From assembly GCA_002411515.1 (NCBI GenBank), contig DHTF01000107.1:8218-52425 (forward strand): a stretch of DNA of 44,208 bases, written 5' to 3'. The notes beneath the pieces are model-generated. The model had not been told where the DNA came from. It did no database searches and worked only from the letters and a program-made list of their open reading frames with translations. This DNA is from Proteiniphilum sp. UBA5267 (GTDB lineage Bacteria; Bacteroidota; Bacteroidia; Bacteroidales; Dysgonomonadaceae). Shown here one piece after another: positions 7,655-17,134 of the stretch. A program made the translations under genes and the position numbers. Each line of letters begins with the position of its first letter. Position 1 is the first letter of the stretch.

Positions 7655-8638
7655 ATGATAATTAGTTCTGCTTTTTGGATCGGATTCCTCATTCTCATAG
7701 TCGTTCTGCTTGCGCTAGACATGTTCGTATTTCACAAAAAGGGAGAAATAGTCAATGTGAAAAAAGCCTTGTGGCTTAGTCTCTTTTGGATATCCCTTGC
7801 GCTGCTATTCAATCTGTTCGTCTATGTTATTTTCGGAAAGGAACCGGCATTGGAATTTTTTACCGCCTACGTGATTGAAAAATCATTGAGTATCGACAAC
7901 CTTTTCGTTTTCATCCTGATATTTTCTTCATTTAAGATACATCCCAGATACCAACACGATGTCCTCTTTTGGGGGATTCTGGGTGCCTTGATATTCAGGG
8001 CTATATTTATCTTTGCCGGGATCGCCTTGATTGAACGGTTTGCCTGGGTAATGTACCTTTTTGGTGCGTTTCTTGTGTTTACTGGTATCAAGATGGTGGT
8101 CGATCTGATAAAGGAAAAAGAAAAAAACCAGACTGGCGATGAAAAGGATATGAACAAAAATCGTTTTGTTAAATTTCTTCGTAAAGTTTTTCCAATGACC
8201 GACGACATGTCGGTGCATAGATTTTTTAAGAGAATCGACGGAAGACTATACGCCACACCTTTTTTTCTCGCATTGCTGGTTATCGAGATGACCGACCTCG
8301 TCTTCGCGGTTGATTCTATCCCTGCGGTGCTTGCCGTATCCACCAACATGTTCATCGTCTATACTTCCAATATATTTGCCATTCTCGGACTACGCTCGCT
8401 TTACTTTGCCCTGCGGGGTGTGATGGACTACTTCTACTATTTGAAATATGCTCTGAGCGCCATCCTGATTTTCATTGGGACGAAGATGACCCTCAATCAT
8501 TACGCACACGAACACGATGCTTCTTTTTATATTGCCACCACCACTTCCCTGTTGGTTATCCTGGTGTTGATTGTTGTTTCTATTTTCGCATCGGTCGTAC
8601 GAAGCAAGCAACTGGAGAAAGAGATCAAAGAAAACTGA
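7655..8638 (+). CDS. TerC-family integral membrane protein
   Basis: A 327-residue polytopic membrane protein of the TerC/Alx family, implicated in metal-ion (notably manganese) export or tellurium resistance. About nine hydrophobic segments are visible. The conserved acidic residues inside them appear in LLALDMFVFHKKGE, EKSLSIDNLFVFI and EMTDLVFAVDSIPAVLAVS, the family signatures. In some bacteria these genes follow a manganese riboswitch (yybP-ykoY); the 109 bases upstream here show no such element. It follows the cca-type gene on the same strand but is far enough away to have its own promoter. Confidence 0.9.
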   Translation: MIISSAFWIGFLILIVVLLALDMFVFHKKGEIVNVKKALWLSLFWISLALLFNLFVYVIFGKEPALEFFTAYVIEKSLSIDNLFVFILIFSSFKIHPRYQHDVLFWGILGALIFRAIFIFAGIALIERFAWVMYLFGAFLVFTGIKMVVDLIKEKEKNQTGDEKDMNKNRFVKFLRKVFPMTDDMSVHRFFKRIDGRLYATPFFLALLVIEMTDLVFAVDSIPAVLAVSTNMFIVYTSNIFAILGLRSLYFALRGVMDYFYYLKYALSAILIFIGTKMTLNHYAHEHDASFYIATTTSLLVILVLIVVSIFASVVRSKQLEKEIKEN

Positions 8639-8774
8639 AGAGATTCATAAATTAAGTTTTTTTGCCTTATTATTTGGCTTAAACCCTCTTTTTCTGCGAC
8701 TTTTTTTATTACTTTGCAGTTAATTTTGGCGTAAGTATATTTACTCCATCTTTGCCTCGTATATCCGAAGTCGT

Positions 8775-9653
8775 ATGTCGAATAAGAAAAAAGTATCCAT
8801 TGTCCGGTTTTTAAATGCAAAGATCACATCTACAATCAGTATCTCACTGGTTTTGGTGCTGTTGGGACTGACCATACTGATTCTTTTTATGGGAAAGGGT
8901 TTGTCGCAGTATATGAAAGAAAACACGAGTTTCAATGTTATGCTTTCTTCCGATGTGAGTGACGCCCGGATTACGGCAATCCGTAAAAACCTCGATGCAC
9001 AGCCTTTTGTTAAATCGTCTCGTTTCATCAGCAAAGAGGAAGCCAAAGATCAACTGATCAAAGACCTGGGCGAAGATCCCGAGGAGCTGTTGGGATACAA
9101 CCCCGCACAGGACTGCATTGAGATATTTCTACATGCAGCTTACACAAATAACGATAGTATCCGCATGATCAACGAGGTCATCCGGCAAGAACATAACGTT
9201 ACCGACTTGCTTTATCAGCAGGAAGCCATCGACCTGATCAACAACAACCTCTCAAAATTGATGACGGTGCTTTTGATTCTTGCGATCATTCTCTCATTCA
9301 TCTCATTTGCACTCATTCGGAACACCATTCGCCTGAGTATTTACTCAAAAAGGTTTCTCATACACACTATGAAGCTGGTAGGCGCCACCCCAGCTTTTAT
9401 CCGGAAACCATTTCTGGTACATAACGTGTACACAGGCATTGTGGCGGGCCTTGTAGCCAATGGAATCCTTTGGCTCTTGCTCTCCTATTTCAGTAGGGAG
9501 TATGTCTCGATGGAGCCCATCGTGAACATGACCGACCTGGTTATTGTATTCGGAATTGTCATCCTGCTTGGGGTGTTGATCACCACCATGGCTACAGCAT
9601 TCGCAGTAAACAGGTATCTGAAAATGCAGACCGATCAACTATATTACATATAA
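8775..9653 (+). CDS. ftsX: Cell division protein FtsX
   Basis: A 292-residue permease-like protein with the FtsX layout: a short cytoplasmic N-terminus, one membrane helix (about 19-40), an extracytoplasmic domain (about 42-160), then three membrane helices (starting near 160, 210 and 250). FtsX pairs with the ATPase FtsE in the divisome and passes the signal that activates peptidoglycan hydrolases. The MKLVGATPAFIRKPF motif in the cytoplasmic loop is diagnostic of the family. No ftsE is adjacent, unlike in proteobacteria. It opens a same-strand operon running to folK, with a 14-base gap to the next gene. Confidence 0.92.
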   Translation: MSNKKKVSIVRFLNAKITSTISISLVLVLLGLTILILFMGKGLSQYMKENTSFNVMLSSDVSDARITAIRKNLDAQPFVKSSRFISKEEAKDQLIKDLGEDPEELLGYNPAQDCIEIFLHAAYTNNDSIRMINEVIRQEHNVTDLLYQQEAIDLINNNLSKLMTVLLILAIILSFISFALIRNTIRLSIYSKRFLIHTMKLVGATPAFIRKPFLVHNVYTGIVAGLVANGILWLLLSYFSREYVSMEPIVNMTDLVIVFGIVILLGVLITTMATAFAVNRYLKMQTDQLYYI

Positions 9654-9667
9654 AATATCCAAGATAT

Positions 9668-9907
9668 ATGTCACAAAAAAACTTTGCACTCAGCAAAACA
9701 AACCTGATTATTTGCGGGATTGCCATGCTCTTAATTATTGCAGGTTTCCTGCTAATGACCGGACCTGCTACCTCACTTGAGGGTGGTTTTGAACCCAATA
9801 TTTTCAGTGCACGGAGAATAAAGATCGGGCCTATAGTGTCCCTTTCCGGATTCGCATTGATGATCGTAGGCATTCTTTATCCATCAAAAGAACGTAAAAA
9901 AAAGTAA
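9668..9907 (+). CDS. DUF3098-family small membrane protein
   Basis: A 79-residue protein with two membrane helices (about 11-31 and 52-70) and the short loop GPATSLEGGFEPNIFSARRI between them, ending in a basic KERKKK tail. It matches the DUF3098 family, a Bacteroidota protein commonly found between ftsX and uppP, as here. Its function is unknown. The conserved position between a divisome permease and the undecaprenyl pyrophosphatase suggests a cell-envelope role, but that is inference. Confidence 0.85.
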   Translation: MSQKNFALSKTNLIICGIAMLLIIAGFLLMTGPATSLEGGFEPNIFSARRIKIGPIVSLSGFALMIVGILYPSKERKKK

Positions 9908-9946
9908 TACAATGGATGCCGGCTATCTATCCAAAATAACAACTTC

Positions 9947-10825
9947 ATGAATATATTCGAAGCAATTATCATTGCTATTGTAGAGGGGCTTACTGAATTT
10001 CTTCCGGTTTCATCCACGGGTCACATGATCATTGCCCAAGCATTGCTTGGCGTAGAAAGCTCTCCATTTGTAAAAGCATTCACGGTCATTATTCAGTTTG
10101 GCGCAATCCTGTCGGTGGTCATACTCTACTGGAAACGTTTCTTCCGACTCAACAACACATTGCCCGATAAACATACGCATGCTGGATCGCCAGTGAACAC
10201 AAAAAAATGGGAGATACTAAAGCGGCTTTTTTGGAAATTCGACTTCTACTGGAAACTCTTCATTGCAGTGATTCCTGCAGGAGTGATCGGGTTGCTTCTG
10301 GGTGATTATATTGATGCAATGCTAGAGAGCGTCATCGTTGTTGCCATTATGTTGGTTGTGGGGGGTATTTTCATGTTGTACGTTGATAGTTGGTTCAATA
10401 GGCCGTCTGCGGACCAGTCGATGACTTGGAAGCGAGCACTGAAGATTGGTTTTTTTCAGTGTATTGCCATGATTCCAGGCGTTTCGCGTTCCATGGCCAC
10501 CATCGTCGGGGGAATGGGCACCAAACTATCTCGCAAGAATGCAGCCGAATTCTCTTTCTTTCTTGCAGTGCCCACCATGGCTGCAGCAGCCGGATACAAG
10601 CTCTTTCAACTTTTGCAGGATCCGGTGAGCAGCGAGATGCTGAGAGAAAATCTTCTTTTATTGCTTATTGGCAACATAGTGGCATTCTTTGTCGCTATAT
10701 TTGCCATTCGCTTTTTTATCAATTTCCTTACCAGACATGGTTTCAGAGCATTTGGAATCTATCGGATCATTGTCGGATCCTTGTTACTGATATGTATGCT
10801 CGCCGGTGTCGATTTAAGCATGTAA
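9947..10825 (+). CDS. uppP: Undecaprenyl-diphosphate phosphatase UppP (BacA family)
   Basis: A 292-residue integral membrane phosphatase that converts undecaprenyl pyrophosphate to the monophosphate, recycling the lipid carrier for peptidoglycan and other wall polymers. The two signature motifs are present: [15 protein letters not shown] near residue 14 and [14 protein letters not shown] in the middle. About seven or eight hydrophobic segments are visible. It is slightly longer than the E. coli protein (273) because of a polar loop around residues 66-88. It sits inside the ftsX-folK operon, 6 bases before truB. Overexpression of this family gives bacitracin resistance in other bacteria. Confidence 0.95.
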   Translation: MNIFEAIIIAIVEGLTEFLPVSSTGHMIIAQALLGVESSPFVKAFTVIIQFGAILSVVILYWKRFFRLNNTLPDKHTHAGSPVNTKKWEILKRLFWKFDFYWKLFIAVIPAGVIGLLLGDYIDAMLESVIVVAIMLVVGGIFMLYVDSWFNRPSADQSMTWKRALKIGFFQCIAMIPGVSRSMATIVGGMGTKLSRKNAAEFSFFLAVPTMAAAAGYKLFQLLQDPVSSEMLRENLLLLLIGNIVAFFVAIFAIRFFINFLTRHGFRAFGIYRIIVGSLLLICMLAGVDLSM

Positions 10826-10831
10826 CAAACA

Positions 10832-11515
10832 ATGGACTTTATCGAAGGTGAAATTCTCTATATAAACAAACCATTGCACTGGTCCTCCTTCCGCGTGGTA
10901 CGGGTTCTGCGGGCAAAGTTATGCCAGAAACTCAAGATAAAAAAGCTGAAGGTAGGTCATGCCGGCACCCTCGATCCACTGGCAACAGGCGTGATGGTTG
11001 TCTGCACTGGAAAAAAAACGAAGCAGATCGCAGCGCTGCAGGCAGAGACAAAAGAGTATGTCGCACAAATAAGACTGGGTGCTACCACACCTTCATTCGA
11101 CCTGGAGACAGAGATAGATGCGGAATATCCTACATCCCATATTTCAAGAGAACTGGTGAGCGAAGTCCTCCAACAGTTCAAAGGAACCATAGAGCAGGTC
11201 CCTCCACTCTTCTCCGCCGTGAAGGTTGAAGGGAAAAGAGCGTATGAGTATGCACGTAAAAATGAAGATATTGAACTAAAACCCAAAATATTGGTTATAG
11301 ATGATATCGAATTGATTTCTTACGATCTCCCTCATATTTTGCTCCGTGTGGTTTGCAGCAAAGGTACCTATATAAGGGCACTTGCGAGGGATATAGGTGA
11401 AGCCTTGCATTCAGGAGCTCACCTGACAGCATTGACACGCACCAGGGTGGGAGGGATTACATTGGATGATTGCCTGGAAATGGAGGAGATCGATCAGTTT
11501 TTAGCAGGAATATAG
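10832..11515 (+). CDS. truB: tRNA pseudouridine(55) synthase TruB
   Basis: A 227-residue pseudouridine synthase that isomerises U55 in the T-loop of tRNAs. The catalytic aspartate is D48 in KVGHAGTLDPLATGVMVVC. The later family motifs IRLGATTPSFDLETE, PPLFSAVKVEGKRAYEYAR and CSKGTYIRALARDIG are also present. It is shorter than the E. coli enzyme (314) because it lacks the C-terminal PUA-type RNA-binding domain, which is common in Bacteroidota and not a truncation. It starts 6 bases after uppP and ends 12 bases before queA, so all three are almost certainly cotranscribed. Confidence 0.96.
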   Translation: MDFIEGEILYINKPLHWSSFRVVRVLRAKLCQKLKIKKLKVGHAGTLDPLATGVMVVCTGKKTKQIAALQAETKEYVAQIRLGATTPSFDLETEIDAEYPTSHISRELVSEVLQQFKGTIEQVPPLFSAVKVEGKRAYEYARKNEDIELKPKILVIDDIELISYDLPHILLRVVCSKGTYIRALARDIGEALHSGAHLTALTRTRVGGITLDDCLEMEEIDQFLAGI

Positions 11516-11527
11516 AATAATGAACAT

Positions 11528-12580
11528 ATGAAACTTTCACAATTCAAATTTAATTTACCGGAGGAACTTATTGCGAAGTACCCCGCCGATCATCGTGATG
11601 AAGCACGTCTTCTGGTTGTACACAGGAAAACCGGGAAAGTGGAGCACAAGGTTTTCAAGGAGGTATTGGAGTATTTTCAACCACGCGATTTTTTCATTTT
11701 CAATGACACCAAGGTTTTTCCTGCGAGACTTTATGGGAATAAAGAGAAAACGGGAGCCAAGATTGAAGTGTTTCTATTGAGGGAACTCAACCCTGATCAG
11801 CATTTATGGGATGTATTGGTCAATCCGGCACGGAAAATACGCATTGGAAACAAGCTTTATTTTGGTGATAATGAAGAATTAGTGGCTGAAGTAATCGACA
11901 ACACCACTTCGCGTGGGCGTACCCTGCGCTTTCTTTACGACGGGCCATACGATGAGTTTAAAAAACAACTCTTTTCCATCGGTGAGACCCCTATTCCAGA
12001 GTATCTCGAACGTGAAGCAACGCCGGATGATGTGGAACGATATCAAAATATATTTGCACAAAATGAGGGAGCAGTTGTAGCCCCGGCAGCCGGACTTCAT
12101 TTTAGCCGCGAGTTGATGAAGCGAATGGAGATCAGGGATATCGAATTCGGCTTTCTGACGCTGCACAACGGACTGGGCGCTTATCGCATGATAGATGTGG
12201 AGGATCTGACCAAACACAAGATGGAGTCGGAGCAGATGATTATCAACACTGCATTGTGTGAGCGGGTGAACAAGGCCAAAGATGAAGAACGGAATATCTG
12301 CGCCGTGGGCACCTCGGTGCTACGTGCCGTGGAAACTACGGTGAGTACCGACGGCCATTTGAAACCCAGGGAGGGATGGACCAACAAGTTTATATTTCCA
12401 CCTTACGACTTCACTCTTACCAACAGCCTGATAACCAACTTTCATTTGCCCTATTCCACGCTTTTGATGATGGCTTGTGCCTTTGGAGGTTATGAAATAA
12501 TCATGGATACCTATGAAGTAGCCATCAAAGAGAAATATCGCTTCGGGGCATATGGGGACGCCATGCTGATAGTGGACTAA
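11528..12580 (+). CDS. queA: tRNA preQ1(34) S-adenosylmethionine ribosyltransferase-isomerase QueA
   Basis: A 350-residue enzyme that transfers and isomerises the ribosyl group of S-adenosylmethionine onto 7-aminomethyl-7-deazaguanine in the tRNA anticodon, making epoxyqueuosine. Diagnostic stretches are [22 protein letters not shown] at the N-terminus, [15 protein letters not shown], the PAAGLHFS motif near residue 190, [11 protein letters not shown], and the C-terminal [19 protein letters not shown]. Length is typical. It lies between truB and folK in one operon, with gaps of 12 and 6 bases, so two tRNA-modification genes sit together here. Confidence 0.97.
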   Translation: MKLSQFKFNLPEELIAKYPADHRDEARLLVVHRKTGKVEHKVFKEVLEYFQPRDFFIFNDTKVFPARLYGNKEKTGAKIEVFLLRELNPDQHLWDVLVNPARKIRIGNKLYFGDNEELVAEVIDNTTSRGRTLRFLYDGPYDEFKKQLFSIGETPIPEYLEREATPDDVERYQNIFAQNEGAVVAPAAGLHFSRELMKRMEIRDIEFGFLTLHNGLGAYRMIDVEDLTKHKMESEQMIINTALCERVNKAKDEERNICAVGTSVLRAVETTVSTDGHLKPREGWTNKFIFPPYDFTLTNSLITNFHLPYSTLLMMACAFGGYEIIMDTYEVAIKEKYRFGAYGDAMLIVD

Positions 12581-12586
12581 AAAACC

Positions 12587-13075
12587 ATGGTCTCTTCCAT
12601 CTTTTTGGCGTTGGGCTCCAATCTGGGCAACAAAGAACAAAATATTTTTGTAGCACTCGATAAAATTGAAGAGCGGATAGGAAAAATTATTTCCCTGTCC
12701 GCTCTTTATATTACTTCACCTGTTGGATTTAATTCGCCGAACTATTTTGTTAACTGTGTATGCGAAGCAACCTTCCATTCAGACATTATGACCCTATTCT
12801 CAAAAACGCAGGAAATTGAACGGGAAATGGGTAGGAGTACAAAAAGTGTGGCAGGATGCTATAGTGACAGAATCATCGACATTGATCTCATTATGGCCGG
12901 AGATCTGGTTTTAAATACGCCCGCACTCACGATTCCCCATCCTGCGTTTCATACCCGAGATTTTGTGCTTACACCGTTGTGTGATATTGCACCCGACAGA
13001 ATCCATCCTGTTCTTGGAAAGAGCATGCGGCAGTTAAAGGAAGAACTGAATCGGGAAGGAAACAAAGAACGGTAG
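12587..13075 (+). CDS. folK: 6-hydroxymethyl-7,8-dihydropterin pyrophosphokinase FolK
   Basis: A 162-residue kinase of folate synthesis that transfers pyrophosphate from ATP to 6-hydroxymethyl-7,8-dihydropterin. It shows the family start FLALGSNLGNKEQN, the SPVGFNSPNYFVNCV region, the magnesium-binding DRIIDIDLIMAGD motif and PHPAFHTRDFVLTPL near the end. It is a stand-alone FolK, not fused to FolP or FolB. It is the last gene of the tight operon that begins with ftsX; the next gene starts 121 bases later. Confidence 0.95.
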   Translation: MVSSIFLALGSNLGNKEQNIFVALDKIEERIGKIISLSALYITSPVGFNSPNYFVNCVCEATFHSDIMTLFSKTQEIEREMGRSTKSVAGCYSDRIIDIDLIMAGDLVLNTPALTIPHPAFHTRDFVLTPLCDIAPDRIHPVLGKSMRQLKEELNREGNKER

Positions 13076-13196
13076 TATAGGGTAACATGCCAAGTCTGCG
13101 TATATAAACGTGAAAAAAAATCCTTGCAGAAATAAGGACAATTCGTGAAAAAAAATTGCATATTTGCATATCAAATGTCATCAAATTCGATCATCT

Positions 13197-14057
13197 ATGG
13201 CACTTTTCAGTCACCACTACGATTATTTTCTGGGTTACGCCCTTAGCGGAGGAGGAGCAAAAGGTTTTGCCCATCTGGGCGCATTGAAGGTATTGGAGAA
13301 ATGCAGATTGAAACCAGACATCATTGTCGGAACCAGTGCAGGCGCACTGGCAGGTGTTTTTTATGCTGATGGATATCATCCCGATGAAATAGCTGAGCTT
13401 TTTCGTAAGCGCGAGTTCCGGGAGTTTGTCGAGTTCACCATTCCCAAAACGGGTTTTCTGAAAAACAGGGGACTGCACACTTTTCTTAAAAAAAACCTGA
13501 GAGCCACCCGCTTTGAAGAACTGCAAATACCTTTCTGTGCTGTTGTAACAGACTGGAACAGGGCTTCTACTGTTATTTTCTCCAATGGAGACGATCTAGT
13601 GGATGCTGTGGTGGCATCTTGCTCGGTGCCCATTGTCTTTTCTCCCCAGCATATTAACGGTGTGCAATATGTAGATGGGGGACTGCTCAAAAACTTCCCC
13701 GTATCGGTTATACGCAAACAATGTAAATATGTGATTGGAGTTAATGTCTCACTGATGATACCTCCCTCTGTCAAGGACAATATCAAGACCATGATGGAGC
13801 GCACATTTAGCTTGATGTCCAATGCAAACACTCTCTTTGACAAAACATATTGTGACATACTCATCGAAACAGGGGGAATTGAAAAGTTCTCGATGTTCGA
13901 TTTACAAAATCAACATACCATTATGGAGGCCGGTTACCATCATGCTGCTGTGAAAATGAGCGAGAATGAGTCATGGAAGATCGTGAAGAGATGTCACCGA
14001 CACGACGAGCTGACCAAAAAAGTACGTATACAGTTTGATCGTTTTAAAGGAGGTTAA
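13197..14057 (+). CDS. Patatin-like phospholipase family protein
   Basis: A 286-residue serine hydrolase of the patatin/RssA type. The oxyanion motif SGGGAKG (17-23), the nucleophile elbow GTSAG with serine 47, and the catalytic aspartate D160 in YVDGGLLKNFPV complete a Ser-Asp dyad. There is no signal peptide, so it should act in the cytoplasm or at the inner membrane, probably as a lipid acyl hydrolase; its substrate is unknown. The frame stays open upstream to a TTG at 13164, but ATG 13197 is preferred because the motifs then sit at the usual distance from the N-terminus. The GH13 gene follows 15 bases after its stop. Confidence 0.9.
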   Translation: MALFSHHYDYFLGYALSGGGAKGFAHLGALKVLEKCRLKPDIIVGTSAGALAGVFYADGYHPDEIAELFRKREFREFVEFTIPKTGFLKNRGLHTFLKKNLRATRFEELQIPFCAVVTDWNRASTVIFSNGDDLVDAVVASCSVPIVFSPQHINGVQYVDGGLLKNFPVSVIRKQCKYVIGVNVSLMIPPSVKDNIKTMMERTFSLMSNANTLFDKTYCDILIETGGIEKFSMFDLQNQHTIMEAGYHHAAVKMSENESWKIVKRCHRHDELTKKVRIQFDRFKGG

Positions 14058-14072
14058 CCCAAAAGAAAGTCT

Positions 14073-15767
14073 ATGCACCACGAGAAAATCTTTATTTATC
14101 AGTTACTGCCTCGCCTATTCGGAAATAAAGGTGGAGCAAACAAACAACATGGTACCCTTGAAGAGAACGGATGTGGAAAATTCAATGATCTCTCCAACAA
14201 AATATTACGCAAAATAAAAGAGAGCGGATATACCCACGTGTGGTACATTGGTGTGCTGGCGCATGCTTCCATGACCGATTATACCGCTTATGGTATTCCA
14301 CGGCAGTATCCCGAGATTATCAAAGGTAAGGCCGGATCGCCTTATGCCATACGTGATTATTACGATGTAGATCCCGATTTGGCGACAAACATTCCCAAAA
14401 GGATGCAGGAGTTTGAAAATCTGGTCGGTCGCACTCAGAAAGTAGGGCTGAAGGTGATCATCGACTTTATACCCAACCATGTGGCACGTAATTATCAATC
14501 GATCAGCAAACCTGGCAATCTCGTTGACTTGGGGGAAGAAGATGATAAACAAGTTGCCTTCTCACCGCAAAACAATTTTTACTATCTCCCGGGCAACGCA
14601 CTCGGCATTCAATTCAACAACTACGATCCGGGGAAGAATGCCTACAGGGAAGATCCCGCCAAAGTCACAGGAAATGATTGTTTCACCCACCAACCCACCG
14701 AATATGATTGGTATGAAACAGTGAAACTGAACTATGGCGTTGATTATCAAAACGGCAGAACAGAATACTTCGATCCCATCCCCGATACATGGTTAAAAAT
14801 GAAGCAAATTCTGTTCTTTTGGGCTGGGAAGAATATTGACGGATTTCGCTGCGATATGGCGGAGATGGTTCCTTTAGCCTTCTGGCAATGGGTGATTCCT
14901 CAGTTGAAGAGTGCATATCCAAGCATCCTTTTTTTGGCAGAAATATACAACCCGGATGCCTATCGCGACTTTTTGCGCTACAATACTTTTGATTATCTCT
15001 ACGATAAAGTAGGCCTTTACGATGTATTGCGCGATGTGGCCTGTCGCTACCGACCTTCGTCCGACATTACCTTCGCCTTGCATCAGGTGGGCGATATACA
15101 GTCTCAGATGCTCAATTTTCTAGAAAATCACGATGAACAGCGACTGGCATCCAACTATTTTTTGAAAGAAGGAAGGAATGGGAAGGCTGCCATGATTGTC
15201 ATTTGTTGTATCAACCGCAATCCTGTCATGGTGTATGCAGGGCAGGAGTTTGGAGAAAAAGGCATGGATGAGGAGGGTTTCAGCGGAAAGAACGGACGTA
15301 CAACCATTTTCGACTACTGGTCGATGGATACACTGCGCCGATGGAACAACCATGGTAAATGGAACGATCAACTTCTGACCGTAGAAGAAAAAAGCCTGCG
15401 TGATTTCTATAGTCTGTTGATCAATTTATGCAACCAGGAAACAGCACTTTCAGTCGGACTTTTTTATGATCTGATGAGCGCCAACTATGATAATACGGAG
15501 TTCGACTCAACGCGTTTATTTGTCTTTTTGAGAGGTTATCAGGAATCCTGTTTGCTTGTAATAGCTAATTTCGATGACCATCAACAGGAGTGTACCGTGC
15601 ATATTCCTGCAGGTGCCTTTTCATTTTTTAATCTGGAGAGCAAGGTAAATGGTAGGTTAACTCCCCTTCTGAACAAGGAAAGTAACGAAATCATGTTCTC
15701 TGAGGAATCCCCCTTCAGGATAAAGCTCGATGCCTGCATGGGAGAAATATATCGCATTTCTTTTTAA
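14073..15767 (+). CDS. Cytoplasmic GH13-family alpha-glucan-active enzyme
   Basis: A 564-residue glycoside hydrolase family 13 protein. The barrel motifs are VIIDFIPNHVA, GFRCDMAE with nucleophile D261, LFLAEIY with acid/base E290, and ENHDEQR with the transition-state aspartate D354. A beta-rich domain ends the protein. There is no signal peptide, so it should work on cytoplasmic glucans such as glycogen or imported maltodextrin; the exact reaction (alpha-amylase or transglycosylase) cannot be told from motifs. The N-terminal region with ENGCGKFNDLSNKILRKIK before the barrel is typical of the bacterial intracellular type. It is probably cotranscribed with the patatin gene, 15 bases upstream. 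Confidence 0.88.
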   Translation: MHHEKIFIYQLLPRLFGNKGGANKQHGTLEENGCGKFNDLSNKILRKIKESGYTHVWYIGVLAHASMTDYTAYGIPRQYPEIIKGKAGSPYAIRDYYDVDPDLATNIPKRMQEFENLVGRTQKVGLKVIIDFIPNHVARNYQSISKPGNLVDLGEEDDKQVAFSPQNNFYYLPGNALGIQFNNYDPGKNAYREDPAKVTGNDCFTHQPTEYDWYETVKLNYGVDYQNGRTEYFDPIPDTWLKMKQILFFWAGKNIDGFRCDMAEMVPLAFWQWVIPQLKSAYPSILFLAEIYNPDAYRDFLRYNTFDYLYDKVGLYDVLRDVACRYRPSSDITFALHQVGDIQSQMLNFLENHDEQRLASNYFLKEGRNGKAAMIVICCINRNPVMVYAGQEFGEKGMDEEGFSGKNGRTTIFDYWSMDTLRRWNNHGKWNDQLLTVEEKSLRDFYSLLINLCNQETALSVGLFYDLMSANYDNTEFDSTRLFVFLRGYQESCLLVIANFDDHQQECTVHIPAGAFSFFNLESKVNGRLTPLLNKESNEIMFSEESPFRIKLDACMGEIYRISF

Positions 15768-15797
15768 GATAATTCTCTTTATTGCATATAGTTTTTG

Positions 15798-15805
15798 TAC
15801 TTTTG
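15798..15805 (+). promoter_or_regulatory. Candidate -7 element for prs
   Basis: TACTTTTG fits TAnnTTTG and lies 73 bases before the prs start, just after the GH13 gene, giving prs its own promoter and a 5' leader of about 65 bases. No convincing -33 element is seen. Confidence 0.5.
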
Positions 15806-15878
15806 CAGAATCATTCTTACAATTTAAGAGAGATTATTCACGTAAAAACAAGATCACTGTTTTTTCAAAATTAAAAGC

Positions 15879-16814
15879 ATGCAGGAGAGACCTTTTAAAA
15901 TCTTTTCGGGAAGTAAATCACGTTACTTCGCTGAGAAGGTGTGTAACAGCTTGGGTTGCCCACTGGGTAACATGATCATTGAACATTTTGCCGACGGCGA
16001 GTTTGCCGTTTCCTACGAAGAGTCTATTCGTGGCAAACAGGTGTTTCTGATCCAATCGACTTTCCCAAATTCTGACAATCTGATGGAGTTATTGCTGATG
16101 ATAGACGCAGCAAAAAGAGCCTCAGCGAAATCTATCGTGGCCGTCATTCCGTATTTCGGGTGGGCAAGACAAGACAGAAAAGATAAGCCACGCGTAAGCA
16201 TCGGTGCAAAGCTAATAGCAGACATGCTCGCGGCTGCCGGAATAAATAGACTGATAACCATGGATTTGCATGCAGATCAGATTCAAGGTTTTTTCAACGT
16301 ACCGGTAGATCATCTTTATGCATCGGGGGTATTTATCGAGTATGTCAAACAACTCGATCTGAGTAACACGGTCATTGCTACTCCAGATGTGGGGGGAACA
16401 AAACGAGCCAGTGCCTATTCCAAGTTTTTGGGTTGTCCCATGGTAATCTGTTACAAGTTGCGTAAAAAAGCAAATGAGATATCAGATATGCAGATTATCG
16501 GTGACGTAACAGGGATGGATGTGATACTGATTGATGATATTGTGGATACAGCAGGCACCATCACTAAGGCAGCTGATCTGATAATGGAGAACGGAGCTAA
16601 CTCAGTAAGAGCAATTGCCAGTCATGCTGTTATGTCAGATCCCGCATCCACAAGAGTAGATCATTCACGTCTAAAGGAAATCATCTTCACCGACAGCATC
16701 CCGTACTCCAAGAAATCGGAAAAAGTGAAAATCCTCTCTGTGGCCGACATGTTTGCAGACTCCATCATGCGTGTGTGCAACAACGAATCCATCAGTTCAC
16801 TGTACGTTGTCTGA
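15879..16814 (+). CDS. prs: Ribose-phosphate pyrophosphokinase (PRPP synthetase)
   Basis: A 311-residue enzyme making phosphoribosyl pyrophosphate from ribose 5-phosphate and ATP, the entry point for purine, pyrimidine, histidine and NAD synthesis. The motifs are clear: HFADGEFAVSYEESIRG near the N-terminus, the ATP-loop region PYFGWARQDRKDKPRVSIGAK, MDLHADQIQGFF, and the PRPP-binding VILIDDIVDTAGTI. Length is normal (about 315). It is monocistronic here: its own promoter lies upstream and a strong terminator follows 20 bases after the stop. Confidence 0.97.
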   Translation: MQERPFKIFSGSKSRYFAEKVCNSLGCPLGNMIIEHFADGEFAVSYEESIRGKQVFLIQSTFPNSDNLMELLLMIDAAKRASAKSIVAVIPYFGWARQDRKDKPRVSIGAKLIADMLAAAGINRLITMDLHADQIQGFFNVPVDHLYASGVFIEYVKQLDLSNTVIATPDVGGTKRASAYSKFLGCPMVICYKLRKKANEISDMQIIGDVTGMDVILIDDIVDTAGTITKAADLIMENGANSVRAIASHAVMSDPASTRVDHSRLKEIIFTDSIPYSKKSEKVKILSVADMFADSIMRVCNNESISSLYVV

Positions 16815-16834
16815 GCCTTTTTAAACTTCCATAA

Positions 16835-16896
16835 AAATCCCTGTTGTCGTTTTAATTGATATATTATATAAAGAAACGGCAATCAGGGTTTTTTTC
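16835..16896 (+). terminator. Terminator after prs
   Basis: A long stem (CCCTGTTGTCGTTT with AAACGGCAATCAGGG, one wobble pair and one bulge) encloses an AT-rich loop and is followed by seven T. It ends the prs transcript. Confidence 0.82.
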
Positions 16897-17134
16897 TATA
16901 GTTTACAATGTTAATATCATTAAAGTAAACCCTGTTTGTCGAACTATACGAAAAAGCAGAGTGGATACAGTGAAAAAACTGCGCACCCGCAATGTGGATA
17001 ATCTCTATCCAAAATAGTGGAAATAAATGAGGTAAATCAGATTGCCTTGATGATTGAGAATGCCGGGATTGCTGAGTTCAAGATGACTTATTGCAAGTTT
17101 ATCCAAATAGGGCGGGGAAATTCGCCCTGTTTTA
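16897..17134. other. Intergenic stretch with no convincing gene
   Basis: This 238-base stretch has no complete gene that I can support. A short plus-strand frame from GTG near 17022 reads VEINEVNQIALMIENAGIAE and continues to a stop at 17160, running through a hairpin; its composition is protein-like, so it may be the remains of a decayed gene. The hairpin at 17109-17136 ends this stretch and has no obvious plus-strand gene to serve. Confidence 0.4.

Noticed and set aside
10832..11515. Truncation of TruB
   Set aside because: The catalytic domain is complete; lack of the C-terminal RNA-binding domain is normal for this phylum.
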